Of a stretch of DNA of 64,000 bases, positions 9,830-21,976 are shown one piece after another. Source of the DNA: Gnetum montanum (Eukaryota; Streptophyta; Gnetopsida; Gnetales; Gnetaceae); NCBI GenBank assembly GCA_015680685.1, contig MNCI01004586.1:472688-536687 (forward strand). The letters are read 5' to 3'. Numbering within the stretch: the first letter of the stretch is position 1; every line of letters starts with the position of its first letter. The notes beneath the pieces were generated by a model. The model saw only the letters and a list, made by a program, of their open reading frames with translations, did not search any database and had not been told where the DNA came from. The position numbers and the translations under genes are program-made.

Positions 9830-11780
9830 GAAGAAGAGGACGAAGAAGTTTCTTATAAAATATTGGGTAGGTATGGGATTATTGATTGACATACAAACTA
9901 ACTCAGATGGAACAAATAGACTCTAAGTGCCAAAGTATACAAAGTTACAATCTCTTACAAAAGTGGGTGTTCATGACAATAGAATTGAACANGGTTACAA
10001 TCTCTTACAAAAGTGGGTGTTCATGACAATAGAATTGAACACCCTAGATAAAATTAAGATCTAACTCCTCTTGTTAGCTAAAGAGCAAGGGAGAAGATCC
10101 AATGATCATGAATGCTCCTCATCATAACATCATGCTACATATTCTTTGGTGAAGACAATCTGATTCTCAATCTGCACTTCCCATTGTAATCACAACAAAA
10201 TTGTGAATTAGTATGCAATGTGTAACATAGAGCTTTAAAGTATCTTATCTCGTTGGCGGTTACACTTGGCTAGATTGTGATTATGGTGGATATATTTAGT
10301 TAATAGTGTTAGCAGAAAGACTAACAAGTAGGGTAAAATGGATGAGTGAAACATTAATAATTTGCAAAAGTCCAAATGCAATGAAATGCTTAAAGAGGAT
10401 TTAAGAATTCACAATAGTACCAATAAAAGGTTTTACTGAAAAATGTTATGAAGATGTGCACAATTGGATGTCATTGATAAGTCAAACAAAAGGATTTGAT
10501 TATAAGGAAGTCTAAGGGTAAATAAGTGGATCCTCCCCAAAGTAGGCACAAGCCTTTTATTACCCTTGCATAACTTCAAACCAAGAGGTCTATGGGCCCA
10601 TGGATGATTAATGGTTACAGAAAGTTAAATACAAAAAATTTGAAGAAACTACCTAAGAATTTTGACACATCAAACAAGAACATCAAACAAGAACATGAAA
10701 TCAACAGTGAGGTGAAACATGGAAACCATGGGTGAGAGCGAGAGAGAGTGGAATGGAGTTCCTGAGTAAGGTCACATGAAGTCGCTTATGAGTTTTATAG
10801 TTAAATGACTTAATAAGATCCATCCTTAGTCTAGACCAAAACCAACCATGTTTAGTGGCTTCGCATCACCATGCTAAGACCAATCCACCCCCCCTAAGAC
10901 ACAAGAGTGCTTCCATAGAACAACCACCATTCCTTATTAGAGAAGAAAAGAGAAATAGGAAGTGAGGAAGGGCCTTAGTTAGAGAGGATCTTCAGGCATG
11001 GGTAACATGTCGTTCTAGTTCCATAACCAGTGCTTATAGCCCATTTATTTTGTCTAAGGGATGTGCTTTGAATTTCCATCATTTTTTTTATTTTTTATTT
11101 TTTTTGTTGATGAGAACCACACCATGTAAATACTTATTTAACTTCCTTTTATTGGTCGACACATAATAGTAAGAAATCCATGAAAACACACATGCACCCA
11201 AGTAAGAAAAAAGGCACAAAGAATATCGAATCCCCTTGAAATCACACCCTATTCAAACCTTTGAATCCTTACCAAATTTAGAAACTAGCAAAGTCACAAA
11301 TTTATTAAATTTTTATTAATGAAAAAGAGACTACACATTTCTAGAACAAGGAAAACCATAGAGTTTGTGGATGGATGGATGTTGTGGACTCACTGCCTAT
11401 TAAATGAAAAGAAACCATATCCTAATTATCAGTAACAAAATTCAAAGCTAGAATCTAGACACCAATAATCAAATAACTAAATAGTACATACCACCATCAA
11501 GCAACGAATTACCACTATGCTTGGCACTTATAAACAAAAAGTGAGAAAATCATATTAGAATAAAAGAAAACATAAAAGAAAGTGTAAAATAGTTAAGAAA
11601 TAGAAAATGTACTAATGATGTTGTAAAAAAAATTAAAAAAGATTAATAATATCAAAACAAAAAGATGTAAAATAAAGAATGTGCAAAACAAAACTCACAA
11701 AAGTAATAAGGTGTAAAACAAAAATGTGTAAAACAAGAAGATGAAAAATTGAGGAATCACTTATATAGTTAACATGCATG
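9830..11780 (-). other. Element A post-integrase noncoding region with ORF3 remnant
   Basis: About 2 kb without a sustained frame. A relic of the ORF3 start (TTGTTGTGATTACAATGG on the minus strand, near 10191) survives without a following frame. The conserved CCTCCCCAAAGTAGG block is at 10528. The stem-loop at 11060-11126 pairs CATC with GATG across a long T-run. A GTAAAACAAAAATG-rich stretch lies at 11620-11740. The last two features recur in B and C at the same relative place. Confidence 0.6.
9944..10041. repeat. Exact 48-bp duplication around a single N
   Basis: 9944-9991 and 9994-10041 are identical and flank the lone N at 9992. A perfect repeat in a heavily mutated element, placed exactly at an N, is most likely a failed contig overlap. 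Confidence 0.85.
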
Positions 11781-11785
11781 GCCAT

Positions 11786-11797
11786 CTCCCTCACAAT
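11786..11797 (-). other. Element A internal polypurine-tract-like site
   Basis: On the minus strand this reads ATTGTGAGGGAG within the context TCAATTGTGAGGGAGATGG. It lies just after integrase and closely resembles the 3' polypurine tract. B, C, D and P2 have the same site. Confidence 0.55.
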
Positions 11798-11869
11798 TGA
11801 GTTGAAAAGACGAGATCCAAAATATTGCGCATGGTTGTCCATCCAATGAGGCATTTGTTGTATTAGTTA

Positions 11870-12990
11870 GCTTATGGTTATGGAAAGGTTTGACTTATTG
11901 CATGCTAACTAATTGTTTCTTATTTGGGCCCTTAGGTTTGTAGATCATCATGGCCCCAGAAGAAAATGTTTTGTAAATTATATAAGGTTCTTCCCACAAT
12001 GTTTGGAACCTATTTTTTGAGGTACATATGTGGGGTTCCAATAGAGAACCTTATCTCTTGGTTGAAATTTGACTTTCCTGATTTTAAGGTCATGGTGCTT
12101 TTTTGTGGAATGCCTTGTGCAACTCATTAGATGATAGGGCCAATAATCAATTTTCATCTAGCAAGTTGAGATTTATTAATCTTTCTTTTTGTGCTAGACT
12201 TAAGTCAAGGTTGAGGTCATAGGCTGTTGAAAGTGTACGAAGCTCGAATTGAATATGAAGTGTTGGTAATTTTTTGTATATAAAGCTCAAATGGAGAGTA
12301 GCCTATAGGAAGTTTCCATGTTAAGCAGTAGGCCCAAAGGGCATTGTTGAATTTTGTGCTTCAATATTTTCTATATTTGCTAATAGTTCTTATTATAATC
12401 TTCATGATTTTCCTATTGGTAACCTCAACTTGACCATTGGATTGGGTGTAGTAGGATGTTGTGAGTTTATGTTCAACCCCCAGGTGTTACATGAGCTTCT
12501 GAAAAGTAATGCCTATAAAGTGAGTTCCATTATCAAAAATTAATGCATGTGGCATACCAAACCTATTTACAACATTTTGTTGTACAAACTAAGCAATAGT
12601 AGAAGATGTACAGTCGGTGACAACTATTGCTTCTACCCATTTTGTATAATAGTTAATAGCGACTATGATGTACGTCTTTCCATTTGACATGGGTGTGATG
12701 GGACCCATGAAATCAATACCCCAGATGTCAAAGGGTTCTAGTGATTGAATTCACTATTGAAGTTGCTCCATTTGAGCATTCATTCCACCATCCTATTAGT
12801 AGTTTTCACAAGAATGAACATATTAGTAAGCATCCCTGAAGATTATTGGCCAATAGTACCTTGCAATTAGGATTTTAAAGGTTCTGCATCTCCCAACATA
12901 GTGTCCCCCACAAGGACCTTCATGAGCATCCTAGAGAATGCGTAGTTGATTAGCATCAGTGATACACCATCAAACTAGGCCATCAGCATA
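11870..12990 (-). pseudogene. Element A integrase, broken
   Basis: The frame on the minus strand includes [20 protein letters not shown] (about 12650-12710), DNGTHF and SNGQVEVTNR, the three blocks carrying the Asp-Asp-Glu catalytic residues. All three acidic residues appear retained, but in-frame stops and a damaged zinc-binding region precede them. The C-terminal part (about 11900-12060) continues into the typical post-catalytic domain and has no chromodomain. Retroviral-type integrase would join element cDNA to nuclear DNA; this copy cannot be functional. Confidence 0.8.
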
Positions 12991-13239
12991 CATCTTGTAG
13001 AAGTGTCCATTGATTTTCATGAAGCATTTCACCTGGTGAAGAAACTTTTGCTTCTTTTGATGGTCCAACCCTTGTGGCATCTCCTGAGTGACAAGATAGG
13101 TGAGAATGCCATCATACCATTTAGGCTCATTGGGTAATTATTCAATTATAGCTGCAATAAATAGAAGTTCATTAGGAAACATATCAAATAGTGGGTTCTC
13201 CTCCTCTTTGTTGTCCCATCGTAACCAAGATAAGTGATT

Positions 13240-14700
13240 AGCAACCACATTCTTAGTACCTTTTCAATCTACCATCGTAAGATCGAATTCCTGTAATATC
13301 ACAAGCCACCATATGACACAGGGACTTACCGTCGGCCTGTTCATTAGGAAGCAAATGTCACTATGGTCTGTGTGCACAAACACTTTGTATCTAAGCACAT
13401 AGTACCTAAACTTCTCTAAATTAAACACCACTTCCATTAGTTTTTTTCTGTAATGTTGTAGTTCAGCTTGCATAGTGGATGTAATATGGAAGCTTCTTAT
13501 CATCCATTTGCATAAGCACAACTCCCAAGGCATAATTTGATGCATCCATCATAGAATGAAATGGTCTGGACTAGTTAGGTGCCTATAGAATTAGAGTTTC
13601 TACAAGTTTCTCCTTCAATTTTTGGAATTCTTTTTCACATTCATTGGTTCAAACAAATGGAGCATTTTTCTTTGTTAGCTCAACCAATGGTTTTGAAATT
13701 TTAGAGAAATTCTCTATGAATCACTAGTAGTAGCTAGTATGTCCAAGGAATGATTGAACATCTTTGATAGTTTGTGGTTGGTGGGTTATTCCTTGGATGA
13801 CCTCTATTTTTTTGGGGCTAACCTCAATTCCTGCTTATGATATTCTATGCCTTAATACAATGCCCTCCTAGATCATTAGAAGACACTTTTACCAATTAAT
13901 CCATAGATATGTTTCAACACATCATTTTAGTACTTGCTCAAGGCAATCTAGTGCTTGCTCAAATGTAGCTCCATAGGTGGAAAGATCATCCATGAATACT
14001 TTCACACCACTATTGATTTTTTGTTGAAGAATGCTTAAGACCAGGCATTGGAATGTAGCAGGGGCATTGCATGGATCAAATTGCATCTTGTGATGTGTAA
14101 AATTCCCCTAGGGACTTGTGAATGTCGTCCTGGCCTGGTCCTCTGGTGTGATCTAGATTTGATTATAGTCACTATAACCATCCATAAAACTATAGTATCA
14201 ATGCCCAAATATTGTGTCTAATACCTAATCAATGAATGACAATGGGAAATGGTCCTTGAAAGTTGCCATATTTAGCAATCGAAAATCAATGTAGACCTAC
14301 CACTTACCATCTTTTTTTAGCATAATCAGAAGTGGACTAACGCACTTACTATCCACAATGAGATAAATGAACCTTGTCTTGAGGAGTTGTTCAATTTCCT
14401 CTTTGATGATCTACTTTAGTTTAGGATTCAATCGCCTCTATGGCTACCTCTTTGGCTTCACAATTGGGTCAATGTAGATGTGATGCTGGCATATCTTAGG
14501 ATCAATCCCTATGAGTTCTAGATATGGCCAAGCAAAGGCTATTGACCATTTTTCAACCACATTCAAAAGCATTTTTTTTGTTCTAGAGAAAGATTTGCAT
14601 TAATTATGAATAGCTTTCCATTTTTTAAGAACACATATTCCATGCCAGTTGGTAGAGTTTTTAGTTCAAGGGGCTATTTCTTGAAATTTTTAGGAATTTA
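13240..14700 (-). pseudogene. Element A reverse transcriptase and RNase H, broken
   Basis: The RT active site reads VFMDDLSTYG (FMDD at 13985-13996) and is preceded by the CNAPATFQ block (about 14045-14070). RNase H continues at 13264-13560 with LEKFRYYVLRYKVFVHTDH, typical of the Athila/Tat branch. Multiple stops split the frame. The order RT then RNase H then integrase is the gypsy order. Confidence 0.8.
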
Positions 14701-14989
14701 CAACTCTCCCCAATAGGTATGATCATTTGCATCATCAAAGAGATGGTGATGAACTTACTCTAGTTCATCTATGCTTGCAACATATGCACATGTGAGGCTC
14801 TTAATTAGTTCCATGTAAAGTGTTCTTCTCTCAGAATCAGTGGTCAGCCACAAGGTGCCCTCTTGTTTTGTAACTACTGCATACAGACACCTTTGAATTT
14901 TTTCTTCTAGTGCACACTACTTGCATGCAAAGATGGATTCTTATTTCACTACCCAAATTTTCTCACATAATTGTGTCATGTATCATTAT

Positions 14990-15560
14990 ATGCGATGCAT
15001 GGAACTCACTTCTTCTCAATCTTCCCAAATGCATTTTCTTTAGATATTTCTAGGGAAAGATCTCTGATGTTCATTCTTGCATTAATGATGCTTAGCCATG
15101 TCCTTCCCATGATAATTGGGAAGTCCCCTTTGTAGTTTTCCACCTTAATCAATAGTAAATCAACAAGATAATACCACCCATAGATAGTGGTCACAATGTC
15201 TTCTACTAGTCCCAATGGAACGGTGATGTATAGGTTTGCCAGTTTTAATTTGATATTGCTCTTTGTAAGAGGGGATAGGTTTTATATAGTATAGATTTCA
15301 TGAGAAATGAGATTGACACTAGAACCTGAGTTGAGAAGAGATTTGAATGGTTCATTCCCAACAATCTACAAATAAATAAGAGGACTTCCAGGATTAGCTA
15401 ATTTCTTGGGAAGGTTTCTAGCATAGATCCAATTAGATATGATGTGAGTAAGCATCATAGTATGAATCTTGGGTGGTGGGACTTGAAGGAAGTTGGTATA
15501 AAGGGAGATGGAGAAACAGGGTCAAAAGAAAATTATTTTCTTTGATCAAGTATCTAAACC
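14990..15560 (-). pseudogene. Element A aspartic protease, broken
   Basis: The active-site block on the minus strand reads LLNSGSSVNLISHE (about 15300-15345), where the family has LLDxGxxVNLI. The catalytic Asp is Asn here. A second conserved block (INARMNIRDLSLEI) follows at about 15050-15110. The enzyme would cleave the gag-pol polyprotein. Confidence 0.75.
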
Positions 15561-16019
15561 ACTTGGTTGATGAACCAATTGTAGATTAATTACCTTGGTG
15601 ACGTTACATTATTGTGGTTGAGCTGTTAGTTCACCCTACATAGACAGAGTGGGTGGTAGTTCTGCTGAGGAAGGGAGAAGATGTGCAAGAATAGAAGGAA
15701 GAAAGGGTAAAAGGTGGTATCTCTCCTTACATGTGGAGAATAAGTTTGGTAATTATTAGAAGGGTAGTAGTGAGATTGAAAAGTAGAAACGTGACTGAAA
15801 GAGTCACGTGGAGACAAGGGTTGTTGAACATAGTACCTATATGAATTAGGTTGTCTATAATGATACTGTTGCCTTGGTAGTGCTAGCCCCCATGACTGTA
15901 GTTGTTGCCACTATTGATACTGCACATATGATTGTGGTGGAGTTCCACTTGGATAATACTATTATTATTAGTGGAAGTACCTATAATTGCCTTGAGGATA
16001 AGGTAATTGTCTAGGTGTT

Positions 16020-17927
16020 TGCCTTTGTGCTAGTCGTGGATTCAAGGCATACACCCAAATTCTTGTAAGTGTGACAAAATAGAACAACATCCCTTAGGAT
16101 GTTCATAATGGAAAATTTCACATCCACCACCATCATCTAATTCTCTTCCTGCAACTTCCTCTATTACAACAATCTTTCCCTTACCTCTTTGATAGGCACA
16201 TTTAACTTCCTTGCACCTCTTGTGCTCATGATTACTAGCTTGTTTCTTTGACTCTTTAGCAATTTGTAGGATAGCTTGAAATTTGTTATTCATGGAGTCT
16301 CATAACTAATCAACATTGGTCATAATTTCATATTGAAATTTTTGGAGTGGAAAGGTTTTTCTATTCACCACATCATTAAGTCTTGATTCTTCCTCACTAT
16401 CACAAGACTGAACCTCCTACTTGAGAATGGAAGGATTGTAGTTATATTCTTTTGCACTTTCTCTTTTTCTTAATTCACCTTCCTCTTTAGCCACCTGCTC
16501 AATTAATCTTTGGATCTAATGAGCACTTACATTTGATAGTCATCCTTGAGCATAGATGCCAAGGGTTCACCTAATTTTAAATCAAAGCCCATCTACAATG
16601 TGGCAAAGTTGGTCTAATTAAGAGTAACCATGGCTAGGAAATCTGTGCATTAAGGAATAGTATCAGCCTATGGTGGCATCCAAGGGTTCATGTATTCCTT
16701 ATTTACATCCTTGAATCTACCTCTCAAGTTGGACACTCTAGAGTATGTTTGATATTTGTTATTGAAAAATTCAAGCATGGTACTCCATCATATGATAGAT
16801 TCTAGTTCTAAAGACCGATACCAATTTTCATCTTCTTTAATGAGTGTCCATGGGAACAACTTAAGCTTTTGCCATTTATTTCTATGTTTTGTAAGGCACA
16901 TGCATCTTGGAAATCTTGGAGATGGTTTTGTGGATTTGAGTTATATCTGCCTTCGAACTGAGGGATATTGTTCATGTCTAACCTTTTGATATAACTATCC
17001 TTTATATGTCCTGTTGGAATTCGTACTTCCTCTGCGATGTTTAGCATACTTTAGGTAGCAAGCAAAGGCTTATTGAGGCCTAGATTTTTGTGCCTACAAT
17101 GCCCTCTACTACCCCTTCGTTCATGGCAATGAGCCTCCCTTGAATGCCCATGCCCCCCATCTTGACTTACTCAATGATCCCTTTGATCATTTCAATTTTG
17201 TCGATCGCCTTCATCATGGTCATGTCCCCTATGACTATGATCAAAGCTAGAAGAAGAAGATGATGATGATAAAGGTGAAGAGGAAGGAGGACTAACATCA
17301 TCACGATGCCTACTACCACCTCTTTAGTGATCATGACCATGATGATGATCTTGTTTCTTGTCCACATCCCTACCCCTAACTTGCCTCTTTGGATCCTTCT
17401 TTGTCATTGGATTCATTCTTATCAGAACTAGGATTGTGAATGATGGACCGTAGGTTCTGGTTTTGACCTCCTTCATGGAAGTCAAAGAGAGGAATTTCAC
17501 TAAATGAAAAGCCCCCAGAGAAGGGTTCCTCGCTATCTTTTTGGTATAGTAAGAATGGAAAATCATTGAATCCTTTTCCCTTTGCAGATTCATGATGTTG
17601 TTCTAGTTGTTGATCCCTTAGACATTGTGCCTCAGTGGGATGATAATCCTTAACGTCACTATCCTGCACAATGTACTAAGCATGAAGTCCTTGTAAACCC
17701 AATCATATAAGCATTTTTTGGAGCATTACAGGAACAAACCAATTGAGTGGTAACATAATTTTGTGCTCCATGTCAAGCCACCATAGTTGTTCATATTGAT
17801 GTAGAATGAATGTGAAATTGGGTACATACTCATCAGGATGAGCATATACCACTCGATATTGCTGAGGCACCAACTAATGTACTCCATTAGACTTGGGTAG
17901 AGAATTACTTCTATGAGAAGAAGACAT
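16020..17927 (-). pseudogene. Element A gag, broken
   Basis: The start MSSSHRSNSLP at 17927 lies about 140 bases after the PBS and resembles the starts in B and P2. An Asp/His/Ser/Arg-rich linker (17160-17400) precedes the capsid-like core DMNNIPQFEGRYNSNPQNH (about 16890-16965). Near the end is the zinc-knuckle relic CEIFHYEHPKGCC (about 16083-16125), in which the second Cys is Phe. Stops interrupt at several points. Confidence 0.7.
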
Positions 17928-18069
17928 TTTATGTTAGAGAATAAAAATGCAATGTGCTTTTAAAAATTATTGTAGTAATTGTAACGTATGATATGACTCT
18001 ATTGTTTATTCTAATGATTTTGAATAATTTTTTACTAGTCCTAGATAGCGCACGTAACAACTAAAAGGT

Positions 18070-18087
18070 CCCCAAAAATGGCATCAA
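18070..18087 (-). other. Element A primer binding site
   Basis: Read on the minus strand, TTGATGCCATTTTTGGGG directly follows the 5' LTR. It differs from the Athila/Tat-type site TTGGCGCCGTTGCCGGGG mainly by C-to-T and G-to-A changes. That family site is usually attributed to tRNA-Asp; I state this from memory. Confidence 0.7.
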
Positions 18088-18943
18088 TGATGAATGGCAA
18101 GGTACCCCTACGCCCAACCATACAAATCACAAACATTCATACATGATCCAATTGAATTTAGCAGACCTTAAGTTCTTAAGTACACTAGTTCTAAGATGTG
18201 AAATCTAATCGCAATGATAGTTGTTTTCTTAGTTCCACTTGTGAGGTACAAGTATATGGTTAAGTGCAACTAAGGTATATGATTTTTATCATTTTTTATT
18301 TTATAAGTTTAATCACCTAGAATAAGAATGAAAGGTAGATGAATTTAATATCTAATTAATCTACTACCTAGCTAGCCTAACACAAGCACTTGTTCCCACT
18401 CCTCAGACACATCTTGAATGCATGTAGTGCTATTGGGTTACCAAATGTTAAGCGGTTCTAGGTTACCAAGTGCTACACATATGCTCGAAGTGGTTGTGCT
18501 TGTGTTCATTAACAATTGGAAATTAATTGCTTAATTAAAGTACATTAAAATCAAGTGCATGTATAATAAATGTATTAAAGGAAACATTAATCTATTCTCA
18601 ATGCTACAAGAATTATCAAAAGGGTTCATCTTTATTCCCATCACACTGCTATGCTCAGGTACATCAGTGCTCAAATAAAAGTCTGTACACACTCAAAGTC
18701 CTACTATGGGCACTCAAAAATATTCTAACTTTGGAATGACTAAACTACAAGAACTTCATTACTCTATAAAAAAATTGATGAAAAAATATCTCAAAATTAT
18801 GAGCCCAAGTGCTATATTTATAAGAGGACATATATCCCATGATATTGGATATTTGACATCTTGGGCTCTGATATTAGTTATCGGATATTGAAGCCTTGAT
18901 ATTAGATACCCGTTATCGAAGCATGTCAAAATACAATTCATTA
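18088..18943 (-). repeat. Element A 5' LTR
   Basis: It begins TGATGAATGGCAAGG and ends ATTCATTA, the final CA having become TA. TATA box CTATAAATATAG on the minus strand is at 18812-18823. The upstream GATATTGGATATT-type array is at 18828-18930. Confidence 0.88.
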
Positions 18944-18948
18944 TATGT

Positions 18949-19493
18949 CGAACAGAAATAATTCACAATGTGGTTCTTGAACATTAAGGAGTTGTTCCCA
19001 GCAATGCCATGTTTGTGGAACATCCCCGTACTAGCCCATATCAGAAAATTCACATGGACTGTGTATAACCCATAGAGTAAGGAGGAAAAAATGAAAGCAT
19101 TGCTAGATGCTTTCTACCTAACTCCTAAAGTAGCAACTACCATTGGATAGCCTCAGCCTCAGCCATTGCTATTGCCACAAGCGTCAGAGCCTAGCAAAGG
19201 TCCTTCAACATCCTAGGAGCCTTCACCTCTTGGCATCATTTGATATTTACCTTGTCTTTAGGAAATAGAGGGTTTCTACCATCATTTTTATAAGGGTGTC
19301 TAATTTTTTTGTCAAGGATGTTCAATTTTTTTGTCAAGGATATCCAGTTTTGAAAATTTTGTAATATTGTACAATTCAGCACTCAGAGTTAGTTAGTTAG
19401 TTAAATTTAGTTAGTCAATAATCCCATACCTTTCCAATTTTTTAAGAAGCTTGAATCCTACTTTTATTCACTTGAGCATAATTTTTCACTTAA
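18949..19493 (+). pseudogene. P1 ORF3, 3' end, and 3' untranslated region
   Basis: This continues the frame cut at 8998. Coding similarity to P2 (55135-55370) and C (about 39110-39390, minus strand) includes a tail block like LFPAMPCLWNIP, then SKEEKM, then a Pro/Gln-rich end. The reading frame ends near 19230. About 260 bases of noncoding sequence lead to the polypurine tract. Confidence 0.65.
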
Positions 19494-20359
19494 TTGTGGG
19501 AATATGATGAGTCATCAACTAGCTACATTGACGAACATGCATCGATGTAGCCCCATCAATGCATGAGAAGATGCATTAATGCAATGTCATGTCACACCTA
19601 TATAAATGCATGTACCAACCACATTTATGGCACGTTATGTCATTAGTGTAGCCAAGTTGTTATAGTTTTCTTCTACCAGAGTTAGAATATTTTTTAAGCG
19701 CATGTAGTAGGACTTCAAGCAATTATGTAGATCCTTACTCAAGCATCATTGTACCTAGACACACTAATGTGATGAAAATAAAGACAAGATTATTGATGCT
19801 CCTTACAACACTTAGAATATATTAGTGTTTATTTCATGCACTTTATTATTCATGCAATTTACATTCTTATCCTTAGTTAATTAATGCACTTGATAATGAA
19901 CACACAAGCACGACCACTTTGAACATATCATTTAATTCTTGGTAAGCCCACTAGTGGCTAATTGATACATCCAATGATAAATACTTGGTAACCCAGTAGC
20001 ATTAAGATGAGTACAAGATGTGTATGAAAAGTGGGCCCAGATGTTTATGTTAAGCTAGTTAGTTAGGAATCATAAAATAGTTAAGTAGTGAATTTCCCAA
20101 TTAATTATCTTTCCTTTGATACTTGGATTGAATAAATAAAAATATAAAATACAAATAAATATCATACGCCTTAGCTCTCACTTAACCATACAAATGAGCT
20201 TGCACAAGTAAGAGCTAAGAAGAAAATGATCATAATTTCCCAAGTCACTATCTTTATTTGTTAGCACACTTAGGTAATAAGTCCATGAAATTTGCTCGAA
20301 TCACTAGTGCACACTTGGGATTCGTGTGGTTGGACAAAGAGACTACTTGTTACTCATTA
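19494..20359 (+). repeat. P1 polypurine tract and 3' LTR with U3 array
   Basis: The tract TTGTGGGAATA (19494-19504) abuts the LTR start TGATGAGTCATC at 19505. U3 holds CATTGACG, CATCGATG, CATCAATGCAT and the perfect 12-bp palindrome TGCATTAATGCA (19572-19583), then CCTATATAAATG (19597-19608). The right end aligns with the TTACTCATTA end of related LTRs. The 5-mer after it is CATGG; no partner exists because the 5' end of P1 is gone. Confidence 0.8.
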
Positions 20360-20394
20360 CATGGTTAGGAAGAAATAAAGAAATATATTATTCT

Positions 20395-20690
20395 AAGAAT
20401 CCCATGAGTTGACCATGAGGTTACCACGAGTCATGGTAAGTTAGTCTAATGATACCATGTTTAATCCATAGGTTGTGTATTTACATTAATTTTTAGAATA
20501 GACCATGAATTATGGAGAAGGACCATGGGTCATGGTTGATAACCAAAAGTCATAATTAAGTCATGATTAATAGTATAGGCTAGAAATGTTGATAATGTAG
20601 TGTTTACCTCATGGATGATACTTGGGCTAACCATAAGTCATGACCTACTGATTAATAGTACCACAAGTTATGGTTGGGTTGTGGTAAGAG
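20395..20690. promoter_or_regulatory. Array of ACCATGAGTCATGGT-like motifs
   Basis: Eight or more half or full copies occur, such as GACCATGGGTCATGGT, ACCACGAGTCATGGT, ACCATAAGTCATGAC and ACCACAAGTTATGGT. The motif is an imperfect palindrome with a TGAGTCA-like core. The array lies just right of P1 and may be the distal U3 of element E, or may belong to an unidentified element. Confidence 0.55.
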
Positions 20691-20699
20691 GAAAAATTT

Positions 20700-21963
20700 T
20701 AATTCCTATAGATTTTCAATTAAAATTTGAATGTTGGTTGAATTTTTGATGCCACATAGAGATTCAAATAAAATTGAAGTAGAAACATCAACAAATTAAA
20801 TTTGAATTTTGAGAGAATTTGAAACAAAAAGATGTTGCCAACTTTTGATCTTCAATACAAGGAAATTCTCATATGTTAGGATGTAAATATTGATCTAGAA
20901 TGAACGTTGTTAATAATGTTGATAATGATAACGAGTGATGATGATGTAGTTATCTTAAATTTGAAGGACTGATCTTGATCAAATACCTTATGGAATATTA
21001 ATAGTTGGTAAAACAAGGAAAATCTTGAAGGAAATGTGTAACCAATAAATCCTAAAAAATTAACCATGACATTCATGTATGGCCTTGGGATTTATAGAAA
21101 AATATTATGGCCATAATTAAGGGATTTGAAGAGTTATTTCCCATTGCAAAAAAGAAGAAAATTAAAAATAATGATGAATTTAGGTTAATAAATTGTATAT
21201 CGGTCCATCAATTCATTTAAAAGTAATAATGCATTTGTGGTATAGGAACATATCTTTTGAGCCTCAATGCCTATACCTATAGGTGGAGAAGTAAAGTTAT
21301 GGAAATGTGAAAGATGTCTTTCCTATGAGTGTTGGATGTATCCAGAACACATCTTCCAACCTTGGAAAGATGCCTTTCACATTTGAAAGATGGATTTTAG
21401 GTTCAAAAGACATCTATCAATTTATAAGAATACAAAAAGATGATTTTTAAACCCCAAAGATATCTTGTTCATCCAGCAAAGGATCCAAAGTGGTTGTTAC
21501 AAAGTGATAAATAATTGAAAAGTGGTGTTTGATTAGGGGAAAGGTTCCATTAATGTATGTGTTTATTTTGTGTTAAGTATGGTTCAACTATTACATGTTT
21601 GTGATAATGTATGTGTATTAGCCATTGTGTGTGGGATCTTGGTTGTTGGAAGCCAACCTTGAGAGAGGAAGGAAAGAGATTTAGGTTGATTATTCCTTAT
21701 ATTAAGGGCAATCTTGTGTGATTTTAGAGCCTCATGCTCTACAATATTCTTGAGTGTATGAGTTGTTTCCTAAGTTTTTCAATTGTAGGAACTTGTGTGA
21801 TTTATGTTGTTTTGTGTTGATTTCATTATATTGTAATCTTCATGTAATTTAATAGAAGATAGATTATTTTTCTCTTTCCAACAAATTTACTTTTATCTTG
21901 CATGCATTCTAGATCTGGTGTTTTTGAAGTTTTTTATGCATAGAAGTGATCTTGCTCTAGAAT
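20700..21963 (+). repeat. Probable 5' LTR of chromovirus E (left end uncertain)
   Basis: 21540-21960 has the look of an R-U5 region: a TG-rich leader, GAGTGTATGAGTTG, and the GTAATCTTCATGTAAT/AATAGAAGATAGATT block often seen before the PBS in plant gypsy elements. A PBS-like site follows at 21964. An AAGATGTCTT array sits at 21308-21475. The opposite LTR lies beyond the window, so the start cannot be set by comparison. Confidence 0.45.
21308..21475. promoter_or_regulatory. Second AAGATGTCTT motif array
   Basis: About seven copies, for example GAAAGATGTCTTTC, GGAAAGATGCCTTTC, AAAAGACATCT and CAAAGATATCTTG. It is the same motif as at 4158-4432, but the flanks do not align with that LTR. The AT-rich GTGATAAATAATTG about 40 bases downstream could be a decayed TATA region. 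Confidence 0.55.
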
Positions 21964-21976
21964 TTATATAAGAGCC
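21964..21976 (+). other. Element E primer binding site, tRNA-Met type, decayed
   Basis: TTATATAAGAGCC matches 10 of 13 bases of TGGTATCAGAGCC, and CTAGG with a T-rich run follows as in many plant elements. It sits about 170 bases before the gag start. Confidence 0.5.

Larger units (their letters stand above)
8999..18943 (-). mobile_element. A: complete Ty3/gypsy (Athila/Tat-like) element
   Basis: Two LTRs (8999-9794 and 18088-18943) bound gag, protease, RT, RNase H and integrase, in that order on the minus strand. PBS and polypurine tract sit where expected. Flanking 5-mers are AATGT (8994-8998) and TATGT (18944-18948), a target duplication with one change. The host sequence is P1 ORF3. All reading frames carry stops, and the protease catalytic Asp is changed. 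There is no chromodomain at the end of integrase. Confidence 0.9.
5135..20359 (+). mobile_element. P1: 5'-truncated Ty3/gypsy element, split by element A
   Basis: P1 consists of 5135-8998 and 18949-20359. From left to right it holds the post-integrase noncoding region, an internal array plus TATA block, ORF3, a polypurine tract and the 3' LTR. The gag-pol part and the 5' LTR are missing; the left edge near 5135 is inferred by alignment with the same noncoding region in A, C and P2. Element A interrupts ORF3 at 8998/8999. Removing A rejoins an ORF3 that matches C and P2 across the join. Confidence 0.8.

Noticed and set aside
16756-16989. Short + strand frames inside element A
   Set aside because: They are reverse-strand shadows of gag; the minus frame carries the recognised protein blocks.
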